Below are positions 35,201-44,076 of a stretch of DNA of 64,000 nt, piece by piece; within the stretch, counting starts at the first letter, position 1; the number at the start of each line of letters is the position of its first letter. Under the pieces are notes generated by a model, which saw only the letters and a program-made list of their open reading frames with translations, ran no database searches and had not been told where the DNA came from. This DNA comes from Chryseobacterium sp. ON_d1. Lineage in GTDB: Bacteria > Bacteroidota > Bacteroidia > Flavobacteriales > Weeksellaceae. The position numbers and the translations under genes were made by a program. The stretch is from the NCBI RefSeq assembly GCF_006829085.1, contig NZ_BJTC01000008.1, positions 1-64,000 on the forward strand, read 5' to 3'.

Positions 35201-37048
35201 TGCACTTACTAAACCTAATTTCGCAGCATTATTTCTTACAATTCCCAGCAGGCTTTCTGAATTATTCCAAGCCGCTGCAACTGCAGCCTGAATAGCTGCG
35301 CCTTTATAGTATGCCCAAGCAGCTGTCATTAAAGTGATTCCTGTTATAACAATTCCAAAAGGAATAGCAGTGATAATTTTAATAAAATTCATCAACAATA
35401 CAGAAACTCCTTTTAATAAGTCCATAAAGCCTTTTGAATCTCCTATTAACTCAAATTCCTTTTTGATCTTGTCAACTGTAGCAGCATATGTTTCCTGTTT
35501 TAAGGCTGCTGTTTCTGCTAAATAACCTGTTTGATTAATTGCTAAGCCAGCATCTTTAATTCTCTTTCTAACAAAGTCTGCATTACTGGCAATATCACCT
35601 AAAACCCCTTTTACTCTGGCTCCACGAACGCCAACTTCTTCTAAATCTTGCGAAATTCTTTCAAAGTCACCTGTTTTCAAGACCCCCTGAGCCACCATAA
35701 CAACCGCTTCAAATGGATTGTCACTATAAGCTTTTCTTAGCTCTTCCACAGAAACATTGGCAAGCTTTGCGTACTTAGGCATATCGGAAAGGATTTTAGT
35801 CAAAATTTGCATTCCGGCAGTACCTGCAACTTCACTCTTCTGTCCTAATTGCTCAATGGCTGCTGCAAAACCTAAAACCTGTGGAAGAGTTACTCCTGTA
35901 ATTCCTCTTACCGCTCCAATCCTTTCTGCTATATCAATCATCTTAGCCCCTGTTGCAACTCCTGAGTTTTGAAGCTTAACCAAGGCGGTACCGATTTCCG
36001 TTACCCTTTCTGCTGTGATATGTTTATCTTCATTGAAGATCGAAATCAATTTAATAATTGAAGCAGTACCTTCTTCTCTGTTTCCTGCTTCTTTTCCCGC
36101 AACTATAAAGTAATCATCTAAGGCTTTTGTAATCCCTTCAATTTCTTCTTTTGCGACTCCTTTTTTTGCAACGATAGCAGCAGTATTCACAAGTTCACCG
36201 AGACTGGTTCTTGTGTCTATCTGTTTTAGTGATTCAAAAAGTTCATCTGCAGCCTTTTTATTTCCATTCAAACGGATTTGTAAATCAACAAGACTATCAG
36301 ATAACTCATAATTATTATGCATAAGTTTTCCAGCACCACTGATAACAGCCTGGAAACCCACATACATAGCAATCATTGACTTTATTTGCGACTCAAGTTG
36401 TTTAACGCCTGACATTGCAGCGTTTTGATAATTACCAACATTTCGCTGTCTGTCGCCTACATTGGCATCAATTCGTTTAAGTTCAGAATCTAATTGTTTA
36501 GCCTTTCCTGCAACAAGAGAGAACTGACCCTGTAGTCTCGCTAATTCTTGACTGTATTGCTGCTGGGAAATTAATCCCATTTTAAAATCTCTTGTAAGTA
36601 GTAGAATACCTGCTTCAAGATCTTTTGCCTGTCTCTTTAATTTATTAGCTTCCTGTGATACTTTTTGATAAGCCCCGGCATTAGCTTGAGATTGTATCTG
36701 CTGCTGTCTTTCTGCCCTTGCTTCAGCTATAGCAGCATTTGCTGCTTCTTTTCTCGCCCTATTTTGCTCAACGACTGTCTTTGTTTTCTGCGTTTCAATT
36801 TGCGCCAGTTTAAGCTTAATATTTGCAAGCTCTTTCTCAATATTAGCGTATTCCTGAGTTATATTTTTTAAATTCTTTAAGCCATTGGTATAGTCCTTGG
36901 CTTTTCCGGACTGAAAATTTTTATTAACAGCTTCCGTAATGGAAAGCAATGAATTAAAAGTCGAAACAAGATTTTTTGTTGCGTTTTCAATATCTCTAAG
37001 CTCTTTTACAGATTCCTGTCCCTGTATTACCGCTAATTTATCTGGCAT
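32210..37048 (-). CDS. Tail tape measure protein
   Basis: The 1612-residue protein sets tail length. It has an N-terminal coiled coil (1-220), a TP901-type core (about 330-520, with GVATGAKMIDIAERIG and LGQKSEVAGTAGMQIL), a hydrophobic helical block (about 555-585), alanine-rich helices, long charged coiled coils (about 800-1400), a second hydrophobic block (about 1440-1480), and a C-terminal segment around WLDEGDKVYTASES. It is the longest gene, as expected. It implies a long tail with no sheath gene beside it. Confidence 0.93.
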   Translation of the reverse strand: MPDKLAVIQGQESVKELRDIENATKNLVSTFNSLLSITEAVNKNFQSGKAKDYTNGLKNLKNITQEYANIEKELANIKLKLAQIETQKTKTVVEQNRARKEAANAAIAEARAERQQQIQSQANAGAYQKVSQEANKLKRQAKDLEAGILLLTRDFKMGLISQQQYSQELARLQGQFSLVAGKAKQLDSELKRIDANVGDRQRNVGNYQNAAMSGVKQLESQIKSMIAMYVGFQAVISGAGKLMHNNYELSDSLVDLQIRLNGNKKAADELFESLKQIDTRTSLGELVNTAAIVAKKGVAKEEIEGITKALDDYFIVAGKEAGNREEGTASIIKLISIFNEDKHITAERVTEIGTALVKLQNSGVATGAKMIDIAERIGAVRGITGVTLPQVLGFAAAIEQLGQKSEVAGTAGMQILTKILSDMPKYAKLANVSVEELRKAYSDNPFEAVVMVAQGVLKTGDFERISQDLEEVGVRGARVKGVLGDIASNADFVRKRIKDAGLAINQTGYLAETAALKQETYAATVDKIKKEFELIGDSKGFMDLLKGVSVLLMNFIKIITAIPFGIVITGITLMTAAWAYYKGAAIQAAVAAAWNNSESLLGIVRNNAAKLGLVSATAAQRAKTAAIQADTLAMNMNIASLENQIVQERFAIASIQGQIATTEAEIAAKRQQILTREAHIATLEAEIIATRQAAAAQAALNTTTKASPLGIILGLLALAIPMLGLFADNTEKAAKKTRTLAENQKELNEALDKGVKNAAEEVSHLDELYSKYNNANTSVKDRKEILKELQDYYPSYFGNLKTEKDLNDKLSSSYLELRDAIVSAARADAIRDKLKGRMAERLSRDEQLNRDVQSETELNKKLRADTKAKKVTKQRFDGGDGRSFTVEFDSSDLLIASNKRLENLKTSKANFDKSDQQEDKILLDMAYNEDKKTVKLRKDRASRLGKFSKTDDKEEKDKKDKVYTGAKLTGEQKDYINIAQSERDNDVASQKERLLSLQITQSEYYEEYMKIIQKYRDKISSFLTGKNAKEKQIEASVRRKAIEELEKANKEVYDYEKKNMDETFKMKYNTLERQSKELEDSDYLTDFDKINKLIALDSQMLRETSSFYEDQINLAQNAAQDTIELERKRDDEIGKIEDQRYARIKSLNEAVKNDIEKRYEYGKTFGSASFEEQKSVILADKKLSIAERQFRLDILDKNNQIETNKLELQRLEALQKQLSTKILINQNGVASAADFKEASDLETQIQDLKNQTKELNNQLIETLSPKDNATKDVIMGGLKDLGFNHVADQFGVMFDKIKAQTADWKDYSLMAASAVLEGLSLLSEKQKERTIADLDEQLKHSQETTEQEVGFINKRLEMLNSLESLNADQIAERNRLEDEARVYKDQQRQREKLIEAQKAKAEQKAAAQQALINGALAATMTLAQMGFIAGAIPAALALGFGIAQSIAIMSKDPVPKYFVGRSGGKAEWAWTQEKGAEIITDKNDNIKSIGSNKGAEMTWLDEGDKVYTASESKRLMNELGSEAKIGKKLFRNIVNKSLSAPQISIVNNYPDNSDAIAEKLGKRIDKSFSRYTHPTVIEVDGKVILYRGANHGQLIGYRDENGEFKSVKNDSN

Positions 37049-37700
37049 TGTTATTTGATTTATTGATTGCTTCCACCTTACTTACCAACATTTTAACCAT
37101 CACCCCAAACTCATATAAAGAAATTAATTTAGGGTCAACGTGTATTTCAAGACCTAAGCATACACTTATGTATTGTTCATCAATATCATACTCGATTTCT
37201 TCTTCTTCTTTTTCACTTTTAAGAATAGATGATTTGGCCTTTTCTACCTGATTTTTGAATTTTTGTATTTTATCCTTAATTTTTTGCTTTTGAATAATCG
37301 GATCTTCATTTTTTTGAACTTTTATTTTTGACAACAAATCTTTTATAGTCTCATTGTCTTCATTTATATTCAAAGCTTTTCTTTTCTCATTTGCATCTAC
37401 AACAAGATCAATTATTTGTAAAACTATTTCAAGTTTGCCTATTTCATTTACAGCAATTAAGTAGTTGCTATAATTGATTATATCCTCGTTTTTAGTGTCT
37501 TGTGATAGTGCAAAATCCTGAATAATTGAATCAAACTTTTTTTCAAGTTCTGAGGCGTCAAAATCAATCCGGTCTCCTGCCTCATATCCTTTAACCATGT
37601 AAAAAAAATCTCCCGTTTGTATAATTCGTTTATAATTATAAAATGGGAGTTCTTTACTATCTTGATAAATTCTTACTTTATGTTTTTTGATCTTCTTCAT
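37038..37700 (-). CDS. Putative tail assembly chaperone
   Basis: The 220-residue, lysine/glutamate-rich helical protein lies immediately before the tape measure gene (11-nt overlap), the place of tail assembly chaperones (lambda G/GT-like). The N-terminal 70 residues look globular; residues 95-160 are coiled coil. No slippery sequence joining it to the 84-residue gene upstream was found. The assignment is positional. Confidence 0.55.
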   Translation of the reverse strand: MKKIKKHKVRIYQDSKELPFYNYKRIIQTGDFFYMVKGYEAGDRIDFDASELEKKFDSIIQDFALSQDTKNEDIINYSNYLIAVNEIGKLEIVLQIIDLVVDANEKRKALNINEDNETIKDLLSKIKVQKNEDPIIQKQKIKDKIQKFKNQVEKAKSSILKSEKEEEEIEYDIDEQYISVCLGLEIHVDPKLISLYEFGVMVKMLVSKVEAINKSNNNAR

Positions 37701-37932
37701 ATAAACATGGATGTTCTTTTACAAAGTACCATTCAGGAAATCCATCAGAACCGATAAATTCTCTTTCAATAGCAATTTCATTTGGATTTTTACCTTTAGG
37801 AACTTGCGCAATCTCTAGCCCTCTTTCGTTGCTGAAAACATGGTAAATGAAGTTCCTTTCTTCTGGGTCTTCAGCATATTTTCTTAGAATTTGACACTCT
37901 GTTTTCGTTATTTTTTTACTACAATTACACAT
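37678..37932 (-). CDS. Small cysteine-containing tail-region protein
   Basis: The 84-residue protein begins MCNCSKKITKTECQILRKYAED. C2, C4 and C13 could bind metal. The rest is an acidic alpha/beta segment. It overlaps the downstream gene by 23 nt and abuts the upstream gene by 1 nt. Its role in tail assembly is only positional inference. Confidence 0.55.
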   Translation of the reverse strand: MCNCSKKITKTECQILRKYAEDPEERNFIYHVFSNERGLEIAQVPKGKNPNEIAIEREFIGSDGFPEWYFVKEHPCLYEEDQKT

Positions 37933-38429
37933 TACCTGGTAACTCTTCCTGTATTAATTATACTTTCTACTTGTCTTTTTATTTTTGGTTTATTTCGCAA
38001 TTGAGCATCATTTAATTGTTGCTTTGTGATACCTATAATTTTTGACTTGCTAATGATTGCATATATATCCCGCATGTATACCGGATTGTAATTAGTATCA
38101 AACTTAACGTCGTTAAGATTTACCCTTACCTTAATACTGCGATAAAACAAACCATCAAATTTTTTGTTCCACCAGTGCTTTAAATCCCAACGCCTTTTAC
38201 TTAGAGGATTCATTCTATTTTTATAATCGGCATAGAATAGATTCCCTCTTCTGTATTTTTTAGAGTAAAGGGGCATTCTGCCCCCGTCACTCGTTTTACC
38301 ATGCAAAAGGTTATCCTGATTTATAAGCGTCAAATTAGACTCCCTTAGAGCCTGTTGAACTGCTTTTGGAACTATGTTCTTTGCCAGCTGAACTCTTTTC
38401 AGGAGTGTTTGTGGATTTATTCTCGCCAT
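37932..38429 (-). CDS. HK97 gp10-like or minor tail/connector protein
   Basis: The 165-residue basic protein has the opening A-R-I-N-P-Q-T-L-L-K-R-V-Q-L-A-K-N-I-V-P and many arginines and lysines. That profile is reminiscent of small head-tail completion proteins, but no motif settles it. The first 95 nt of the gene overlap the end of the preceding gene in another frame. Confidence 0.5.
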   Translation of the reverse strand: MARINPQTLLKRVQLAKNIVPKAVQQALRESNLTLINQDNLLHGKTSDGGRMPLYSKKYRRGNLFYADYKNRMNPLSKRRWDLKHWWNKKFDGLFYRSIKVRVNLNDVKFDTNYNPVYMRDIYAIISKSKIIGITKQQLNDAQLRNKPKIKRQVESIINTGRVTR

Positions 38430-38574
38430 CAGAATTAAATTTTGGCTGAATATGTTTTTCTATTGTCTCATTATCCAATTCCGGATAAGCTTCTTGAATG
38501 TATTGTACCGCCTTCTCCAATGAAGGAAAAGGTTTTGGTGGTACAATTACATATTTTCCTACTGTGTATTTCAT
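38335..38574 (-). CDS. Small protein with Ser/Lys-rich tail overlapping next gene
   Basis: The 79-residue protein has a compact N-terminal part (MKYTVGKYVIVPPKPFPSLEKA...YPELDNETIEKHIQPKF) and a low-complexity tail of Ser, Lys, Gly and Thr (about 50-79). The tail is encoded entirely within the out-of-frame overlap with 37932-38429. It starts 1 nt from the stop of the tail tube gene. Function is unknown. Confidence 0.55.
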   Translation of the reverse strand: MKYTVGKYVIVPPKPFPSLEKAVQYIQEAYPELDNETIEKHIQPKFNSDGENKSTNTPEKSSAGKEHSSKSSSTGSKGV

Positions 38575-39470
38575 TATGCTACTTTTTCTTCAGAAGATTT
38601 ACCTGCGTAATAATCTGTGTCTAGCACATAAACGGCATAACCTCCATCGTAAATTTCAAATGAGATTTTATCATTAGCAACTAAGGCAGCGTGAGTAAAA
38701 GTGTACAATCCGTTAACTTCAGTAACCGCTGTTACAGCTTCTAAAACTCCGTTTCTTCTAATTTTCCAATTTGCCGGAGTTGTAAGACCGGATACCTTAC
38801 TGTCCGCACATTGATTTGTTACAAGAACCTTAGTAGATGTAGCTGAAGCAACTAACGGTGAAGTAATATCTACAGAAAGTCCAGTAACGGGATTTAATTC
38901 TGTGAAATCAATTTCATCACTCTCAACAAGTGCAGACTGACCTTGCCAGTACTTCATAGCATCTGGAAGAAGATCAACTCTCAAGGTAGATCCCCCGCCT
39001 TCAGCAGCGGTTTTTACTTTTTTGATTCCTACAAAAGTTTTTACATTAAATCCTTTTACTCTTCCGTCTTTCATTAATTGCCCCAGAATAGAACCGTCTT
39101 GATAAACGATGAAAATAGAATATCTTTCGCTCTTATCTAACTTGTTAATTTCATTCTGGAAGCAATTACCTTTATTGAACATAAAGTTCCACTTTTTAAT
39201 ACCTAAAGTATTCTTTGTACTCTCACCTGTAGAAGACTCCGTATAATTTGGATCTACATCAGCATCTTCTGCCGAAAAATATTTTAAAGTACCAATAAAT
39301 TTATCCTGCTGAATTAATCCATCAAGAATTGTTTTGGTAAATGTTGCAGGATCTAACTTAACCGATCTGTCGGCTAAAATAATCCCAGAAACTTGCTGTT
39401 CATCACAGAATAGGCCACCAGGTCTGGCAACCATATCTGAAATACTACATTTTTTAATTGTTAATGCCAT
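38574..39470 (-). CDS. Major tail (tube) protein candidate
   Basis: The 298-residue protein lies between the tail terminator-like gene and the chaperone/tape measure genes, the normal place of the tail tube subunit. The N-terminal two thirds fit a beta-sandwich tube protein. Residues about 195-290 look like an Ig/bacterial-surface domain (VTGLSVDITSPLVASATST, WKIRRNGVLEAVTAV), a common decoration on siphovirus tube proteins. Confidence 0.72.
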   Translation of the reverse strand: MALTIKKCSISDMVARPGGLFCDEQQVSGIILADRSVKLDPATFTKTILDGLIQQDKFIGTLKYFSAEDADVDPNYTESSTGESTKNTLGIKKWNFMFNKGNCFQNEINKLDKSERYSIFIVYQDGSILGQLMKDGRVKGFNVKTFVGIKKVKTAAEGGGSTLRVDLLPDAMKYWQGQSALVESDEIDFTELNPVTGLSVDITSPLVASATSTKVLVTNQCADSKVSGLTTPANWKIRRNGVLEAVTAVTEVNGLYTFTHAALVANDKISFEIYDGGYAVYVLDTDYYAGKSSEEKVA

Positions 39471-39491
39471 TTTATATTTTTTTTATTTTTT

Positions 39492-40019
39492 TTAACATGT
39501 TGAATCAATTGAATAAGGAATTGTTTTTAAGTCTATGCGAAAACAGTAGTATGGCTGCATATTGTCGAAGCTATACTCAAATGATTCAAATACACTTTGG
39601 TAGTCTGTTACGATTGTGTATTCGTTTGTAAATCCTCCACTTTTATCAACAGCATTTACTATATCAGCTAAAACTTTTGAATCGCATCTTCCAGGCTCAT
39701 CAGGGTAAATGAATTTTAAATCAAGAATGAAATAAAGCTTTACTTTTGTCTCGAATTGGATATTGTTAATTCTATCCTGATCATCTTCTGCAGTAAAAAA
39801 AAACTTATCGTTTTCAGAGACAATTAAATTTCCGCTATATTCGTTTTTTGAAGTATAATGCTCGACTGTTCTTTTCTCTTGGTCATCTTCAATCACGTAG
39901 CATCTAGGATAAGCTTCAATATCAATACTCCACTTGTTAGTTAAGGCTGCATAAATCTTTTTTTGTGCCTTATGAATTAATTGATCTAGCCCTATTGGAT
40001 TAATTCTCTCGTGTATCAT
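39492..40019 (-). CDS. Tail terminator-like protein
   Basis: This 175-residue protein directly precedes the putative tube gene. Its size and mixed fold, with a long central strand pair (FETKVKLYFILDLKFIYP), agree with tail terminator proteins that cap the tube and join it to the head. No sequence motif exists for this family, so the call is positional. Confidence 0.5.
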   Translation of the reverse strand: MIHERINPIGLDQLIHKAQKKIYAALTNKWSIDIEAYPRCYVIEDDQEKRTVEHYTSKNEYSGNLIVSENDKFFFTAEDDQDRINNIQFETKVKLYFILDLKFIYPDEPGRCDSKVLADIVNAVDKSGGFTNEYTIVTDYQSVFESFEYSFDNMQPYYCFRIDLKTIPYSIDSTC

Positions 40020-40021
40020 CT

Positions 40022-41149
40022 TTATACAGATATTACTTCAACATCAAATCCTCCTTCATATCCTATCTGTGTGTCAAACGATTTTTGGATTACCTTTTTC
40101 GCTTCTTTAAGCTCTTGAAAGTATCTCTTCACCGAAGTATTGGCGTCCAAATCTTTTGTTTCCATAAGTAACATGTCTTTGTTTATCCCATTTTCTGTTC
40201 TATTACTACGCTGATGGGAATTAGCTGAAAACATCAACAACGTCATATACTCGAAACATGCTTTTACATATGAAGTAAAATTTTGAAAATTATACTTAAT
40301 GTAACTGTCGCTGTTTAATGACACAGACACATTAAATCCAAAGCCGTTAGATACATTATTGTACGTGAATTTTGAACTTTCTGGAGTATCACCTATTCCA
40401 GATACTGGATAACAGATAAATCCGTCATGTTTAAGTTCATCTACCCATCCAAAGTTTGTTTTAACCTCACGGCTGTCTATAGCAAAAATCCATCTGCCTG
40501 GACCTGAAAAAGAATAGTTTATTTCCTCAAAAAATAATTCTCCATTTTTAGGATGTAAAGTGAGTGTATCAACTAATTTCCCTCGATTTATAACATATAA
40601 GCTTATTGGATTAGTTGTAGTGGCCTGCACTGATATTTCATTCAGCACGATAGTTATATAATCGCTTCCTTTCGATTCAAAAACCCATCCTGAATAATTA
40701 TTTGGTAAAGCCACATTACTTTCTCCATTTTCATATATGTATTGAGAATTAATAAGCCTTTTTGAGAGGTACAAATCAGAAAAAGCCTTATCCTTAACTT
40801 TTTCAATCCAAGATTTAATAACTAAACTTTCTTTATTAGTCAATAACCATATGTTTGAATTTGTATCAGGCTGTATTCCTGTTGTTCCATCTAAAATACA
40901 TTGATATAGACTGTCGTTAAACATTACGACATCAACCCTGTTCCTGCTCTCTGAATAGTTGTTATATGTTTTTCCTGATTCGTATTGATCAAATTCAATA
41001 TCAATAGAAGGAAGAAAGTGCAGAAGATTATCTACGGTAATATATGGGTGAATACCACTATTTAGAACTATTCCTGTTTTTGAATTCAGTATTAGTTCTT
41101 TATCTAATTTTACGTTGTTCGTGTATTCCTCTGCAAATCCTAACTTCAT
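40022..41149 (-). CDS. Structural protein of the head-tail region
   Basis: The 375-residue protein has the segment SLYQCILDGTTGIQPDTNSNIW, which resembles carbohydrate-binding (ChiA-type) modules of phage structural proteins. The C-terminal part (SYVKACFEYMTLLMFSANSHQ) is helical. It lies between the capsid/decoration genes and the tail terminator, where connector proteins are encoded. The precise role is unknown. Confidence 0.5.
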   Translation of the reverse strand: MKLGFAEEYTNNVKLDKELILNSKTGIVLNSGIHPYITVDNLLHFLPSIDIEFDQYESGKTYNNYSESRNRVDVVMFNDSLYQCILDGTTGIQPDTNSNIWLLTNKESLVIKSWIEKVKDKAFSDLYLSKRLINSQYIYENGESNVALPNNYSGWVFESKGSDYITIVLNEISVQATTTNPISLYVINRGKLVDTLTLHPKNGELFFEEINYSFSGPGRWIFAIDSREVKTNFGWVDELKHDGFICYPVSGIGDTPESSKFTYNNVSNGFGFNVSVSLNSDSYIKYNFQNFTSYVKACFEYMTLLMFSANSHQRSNRTENGINKDMLLMETKDLDANTSVKRYFQELKEAKKVIQKSFDTQIGYEGGFDVEVISV

Positions 41150-41164
41150 GATACTATATTTTTT

Positions 41165-41590
41165 TTAAGCTTCTCTAGCCCAAATTCCTGTTGACGCTGT
41201 GACTACCCATGCCTTAGATCCAGCGAGACCGGTTCCAAGTATTGTTAAACTATCCCCAGAAACAGACGTCGCTTTAGTATTAATTGCCGCCTTGTTTACT
41301 GTTCCATCAAGAACGACAACTGAACTTGCCAGGGTAATAGTTCCTGATATTCCCTCTGTAGAGACAGGTGAAACCTTTAGAATATTATTTCCGGCAGCTC
41401 CGATATTAACGAATGTAAACGTTAACCCTGCTTTAGAAGGCGGAAGTGTAATAGTTTTAGCATCGGTTCCTACAAGAATAATTTTCCCAGAATCGTTAGC
41501 TGTAAGTGTTGTATTGTCTGTTACAGCAATAGCATATACTTTTTCTACCTCTCCTACTTCACCATTTGAATATGTTACATAATTATCCAT
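41165..41590 (-). CDS. Capsid decoration-like protein
   Basis: The 141-residue protein is rich in Gly, Ala, Thr, Ser and Val and entirely beta-strand-like (TITLPPSKAGLTFTFVNIGAAGNNIL). Its sequence style is seen in fibre and head-decoration domains. It directly follows the capsid gene, favouring decoration of the head. Confidence 0.55.
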   Translation of the reverse strand: MDNYVTYSNGEVGEVEKVYAIAVTDNTTLTANDSGKIILVGTDAKTITLPPSKAGLTFTFVNIGAAGNNILKVSPVSTEGISGTITLASSVVVLDGTVNKAAINTKATSVSGDSLTILGTGLAGSKAWVVTASTGIWAREA

Positions 41591-41603
41591 CTCCTTATTT
41601 TTT

Positions 41604-42674
41604 TTAAGTTGTTAATCCTGTGATTTTCACGATGTCGTTAACTCTATTTGCCAGATCGCTGTTATACCTGTACACAACATAGAATCTATGCCAGATAGCC
41701 ATCTCCTGGAAGTGTGTCATGATAAGGTTAGAATCTTTTCCTGCGCTAACCATAGCCGTAGCATCTGTAGCTGCGTTGTTAACATATACATTAGCAACCA
41801 TTCTTGTAAACGGAAGTTCAATACCTGATGTAGACCATTTCTTTCCGTCAATGACAGTTCCATTTCTGAAATCCCACGGGAAGTTCTCAATAATACCCAT
41901 TGCCCCATCTCTCACGGCAAATCCGTTGAAAACAGCGCTATTTGGAAGTATTGTTCCTGTTTCATACAATCTTTCCATTGTAGGGAAATTTAGAGCTTGC
42001 AGGTTTTTCTGGTTAGCCATCCCGTATTTTGCTAATTCTGACTTTTGCACAGCCAGTCCACCTCTTGACGTAACATAACTGTAACCACCTCCAACTTCGT
42101 TAGCTCCCATAAGCGTATCAATATTGAAGAACATTGTCTCCTTTTGAGCAGCCTTGCTTACTTCTAAAGTGTCAGTAGTAGCGTTGAAGTTGAATGTTCC
42201 ATCTCCTTGGCTTACCTGAGTTGTGTAATCAAGTTTTTGTGTTTTTCTCGCTTCCAAATTGGTTACAAGAATGGACTCTACCCTTTTACCCATCTCATAG
42301 CTGATGTTCTTCATTTTTTCTCTTAGAGCAAAATCAGCATCTACTGTATTGTTTCCATACAACGCCGGATGATGTCTAAATCCTGAGAAAACATCATATG
42401 CAACAAATGAGTATTCATCTGAAACTTCCTGGTTAGCTGGAATAACAAAACCCGGAGTAGATGTGACTTCGATTTGCTGATCTTTAATCACTGGAATCTT
42501 AACATTTCTTAAAGAAGAAGATTCGCTTAATCTTTGTCTCGCAGTTGGCGAGATGTAATCTGTAAATTGTGTGCTGTCCTTAACAAGATCTAAAACGCCA
42601 AGTTGCGCAAAACGCTTCTCATTAGTCGAATTGACATCTTGATAATCCAGCCACATTGTAGCCTCTAAATTCAT
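41604..42674 (-). CDS. Major capsid protein candidate
   Basis: The 356-residue protein sits right after a scaffold-like gene, in the order portal, small gene, scaffold, capsid. Its length and mixed composition fit an HK97-fold capsid. Features are an N-terminal helical arm, SSLRNVKIPVIKDQQIEVTS, a spine-helix-like REKMKNISYEMGKRVESILVTNLEAR (about 128-153) and a C-terminal WHRFYVVYRYNSDLANRV segment. No direct sequence motif exists for the fold. Confidence 0.78.
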   Translation of the reverse strand: MNLEATMWLDYQDVNSTNEKRFAQLGVLDLVKDSTQFTDYISPTARQRLSESSSLRNVKIPVIKDQQIEVTSTPGFVIPANQEVSDEYSFVAYDVFSGFRHHPALYGNNTVDADFALREKMKNISYEMGKRVESILVTNLEARKTQKLDYTTQVSQGDGTFNFNATTDTLEVSKAAQKETMFFNIDTLMGANEVGGGYSYVTSRGGLAVQKSELAKYGMANQKNLQALNFPTMERLYETGTILPNSAVFNGFAVRDGAMGIIENFPWDFRNGTVIDGKKWSTSGIELPFTRMVANVYVNNAATDATAMVSAGKDSNLIMTHFQEMAIWHRFYVVYRYNSDLANRVNDIVKITGLTT

Positions 42675-42721
42675 TTTTTTTGTTTTAATTAATATTTAAT
42701 ACGTTTTGCGGTCTTTCGCGT

Positions 42722-43603
42722 CTAACTTTCTCTTATTTTCTTATTTAGCTCTCCGAATCTTTTAGCGTACCCCGGAGATGTTACGGTCAATCCTTCTTTA
42801 GCTAATTGAGCCTCAATAAATGCCGCCCTTTTAGCAGTATCCTTTTTAGCATCCTCTGGAACGTCTTCATTAAGCCCTTCTATTTTAAAAGACTTGGAAC
42901 CCACACCTGCAGCAGCTCTTTCCCCTGTGATACTTTTCAATTCTACGTCACTATTGACTAGATCTGTAAGCTTTACATTTTTATAATGATTGTCTTTGTC
43001 CACAGCGATATATTCCCCATCTACTATTTCGATAGTGTACTTATCTTGAACTCTTTTTTGAAAATCATTCCATTTTGCTTTTACTTCGTACTGATTAGCT
43101 TCTTTAGAAAAAGCTGGCTTAACATTGCCGAAGGCGGCCATAATTTTAAATTCAGACAATTCTTTTGATGCTGTTTCATATTTACCTGCTTTATCAGTTA
43201 GCTCATCATAGTTTGCCAATTGCTTCTGGGCAGCGTCAAGTTTTTGCTTTGCTATTTCCAGTTCAGCTTTTGTAGCATCATCACCTTTAAAATCTTTTAT
43301 CTTTTGTTGATACTCGGACTTTAGTCTTTCTATTTCAGATGACTTGCTTTCTAAAGCTGTAGTGGAAATTCTCGCAACATAATCACCGAACTTTTCGCCT
43401 TGTTGACGTTCCACTTTAACGCCTGTTTTTTCTTGAAGATAATTAGCGGCACCTGTCAGAATTCCTTCTGCGTTATCATTAGCTTTTTTGTCCCACTCTT
43501 TTTTCTGATCTGAAAAATAGTCTGTAAGCTTAGGTGTTAATGCTGATACTTGCTCAGGCGTTAAACCTGTTTCTTTAATTACTTCTTCTGATAATATTTC
43601 CAT
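42722..43603 (-). CDS. Capsid scaffold-like protein
   Basis: The 293-residue acidic protein is dominated by coiled coil (about 75-150, EIERLKSEYQQKIKDFKGD) with a compact C-terminal part. This profile and its position just before the capsid gene match phage scaffolding proteins, which template the procapsid and then leave. No protease gene was seen next to it. Confidence 0.68.
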   Translation of the reverse strand: MEILSEEVIKETGLTPEQVSALTPKLTDYFSDQKKEWDKKANDNAEGILTGAANYLQEKTGVKVERQQGEKFGDYVARISTTALESKSSEIERLKSEYQQKIKDFKGDDATKAELEIAKQKLDAAQKQLANYDELTDKAGKYETASKELSEFKIMAAFGNVKPAFSKEANQYEVKAKWNDFQKRVQDKYTIEIVDGEYIAVDKDNHYKNVKLTDLVNSDVELKSITGERAAAGVGSKSFKIEGLNEDVPEDAKKDTAKRAAFIEAQLAKEGLTVTSPGYAKRFGELNKKIRES

Positions 43604-43626
43604 AATCTTTTATGAATTAAATTGTT

Positions 43627-44076
43627 TTACTTTTGTTCCTCTTTCGGTTCTGGTGATTCCGTTGTTTTTTTTCTTCCAACAGATAAACCCGACTTAGACT
43701 CTTTTGGCTCTTGCTGATTCTGTAATAATGACTCTAGTTTTTCTTCCAGATCTTTAATTCTTTTTTGCTCAGGCGTCAGCTCTTTCTCAGGAACTTCCAG
43801 GTACTTTTTAATATCATTCTCATATTCAGAAACATCTTCAATCTCCTTATACCTGTTTAGTGACTGAACAGATTCTTTGTCGGTTGTTTCATCCAGATTG
43901 TAAGCTTTCTCGACCTTAACAGATGATACACCATTGGCATTTAGATGCTTCATAAAGTTCATGTACTCCAATGTATCATATTGAATCGAAACACATTCGT
44001 TTCTTGTTACCACATTCCCTTTAGAGTCATACATCTGCTTACCGTAGTATAACCTAAGCTTTAATTGTACTCTCAT
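43627..44076 (-). CDS. Small phage protein between portal and scaffold
   Basis: The 149-residue protein has a beta-rich N-terminal half (MRVQLKLRLYYGKQMYDSKGN) and a charged coiled-coil tail (about 95-149, KELTPEQKRIKDLEEKLESLL). It overlaps the portal end by 23 nt. Role unknown; it may assist head assembly. Confidence 0.55.
   Translation of the reverse strand: MRVQLKLRLYYGKQMYDSKGNVVTRNECVSIQYDTLEYMNFMKHLNANGVSSVKVEKAYNLDETTDKESVQSLNRYKEIEDVSEYENDIKKYLEVPEKELTPEQKRIKDLEEKLESLLQNQQEPKESKSGLSVGRKKTTESPEPKEEQK

Noticed and set aside
37678..37700. Programmed -1 frameshift joining two tail chaperone genes
   Set aside because: The A-run in the overlap does not place a proper X-XXY-YYZ heptamer in the zero frame, and the downstream gene has its own ATG.
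41199..42078. Plus-strand ORFs opposite the decoration and capsid genes
   Set aside because: Antisense shadows of structural genes without start signals or protein-like composition.
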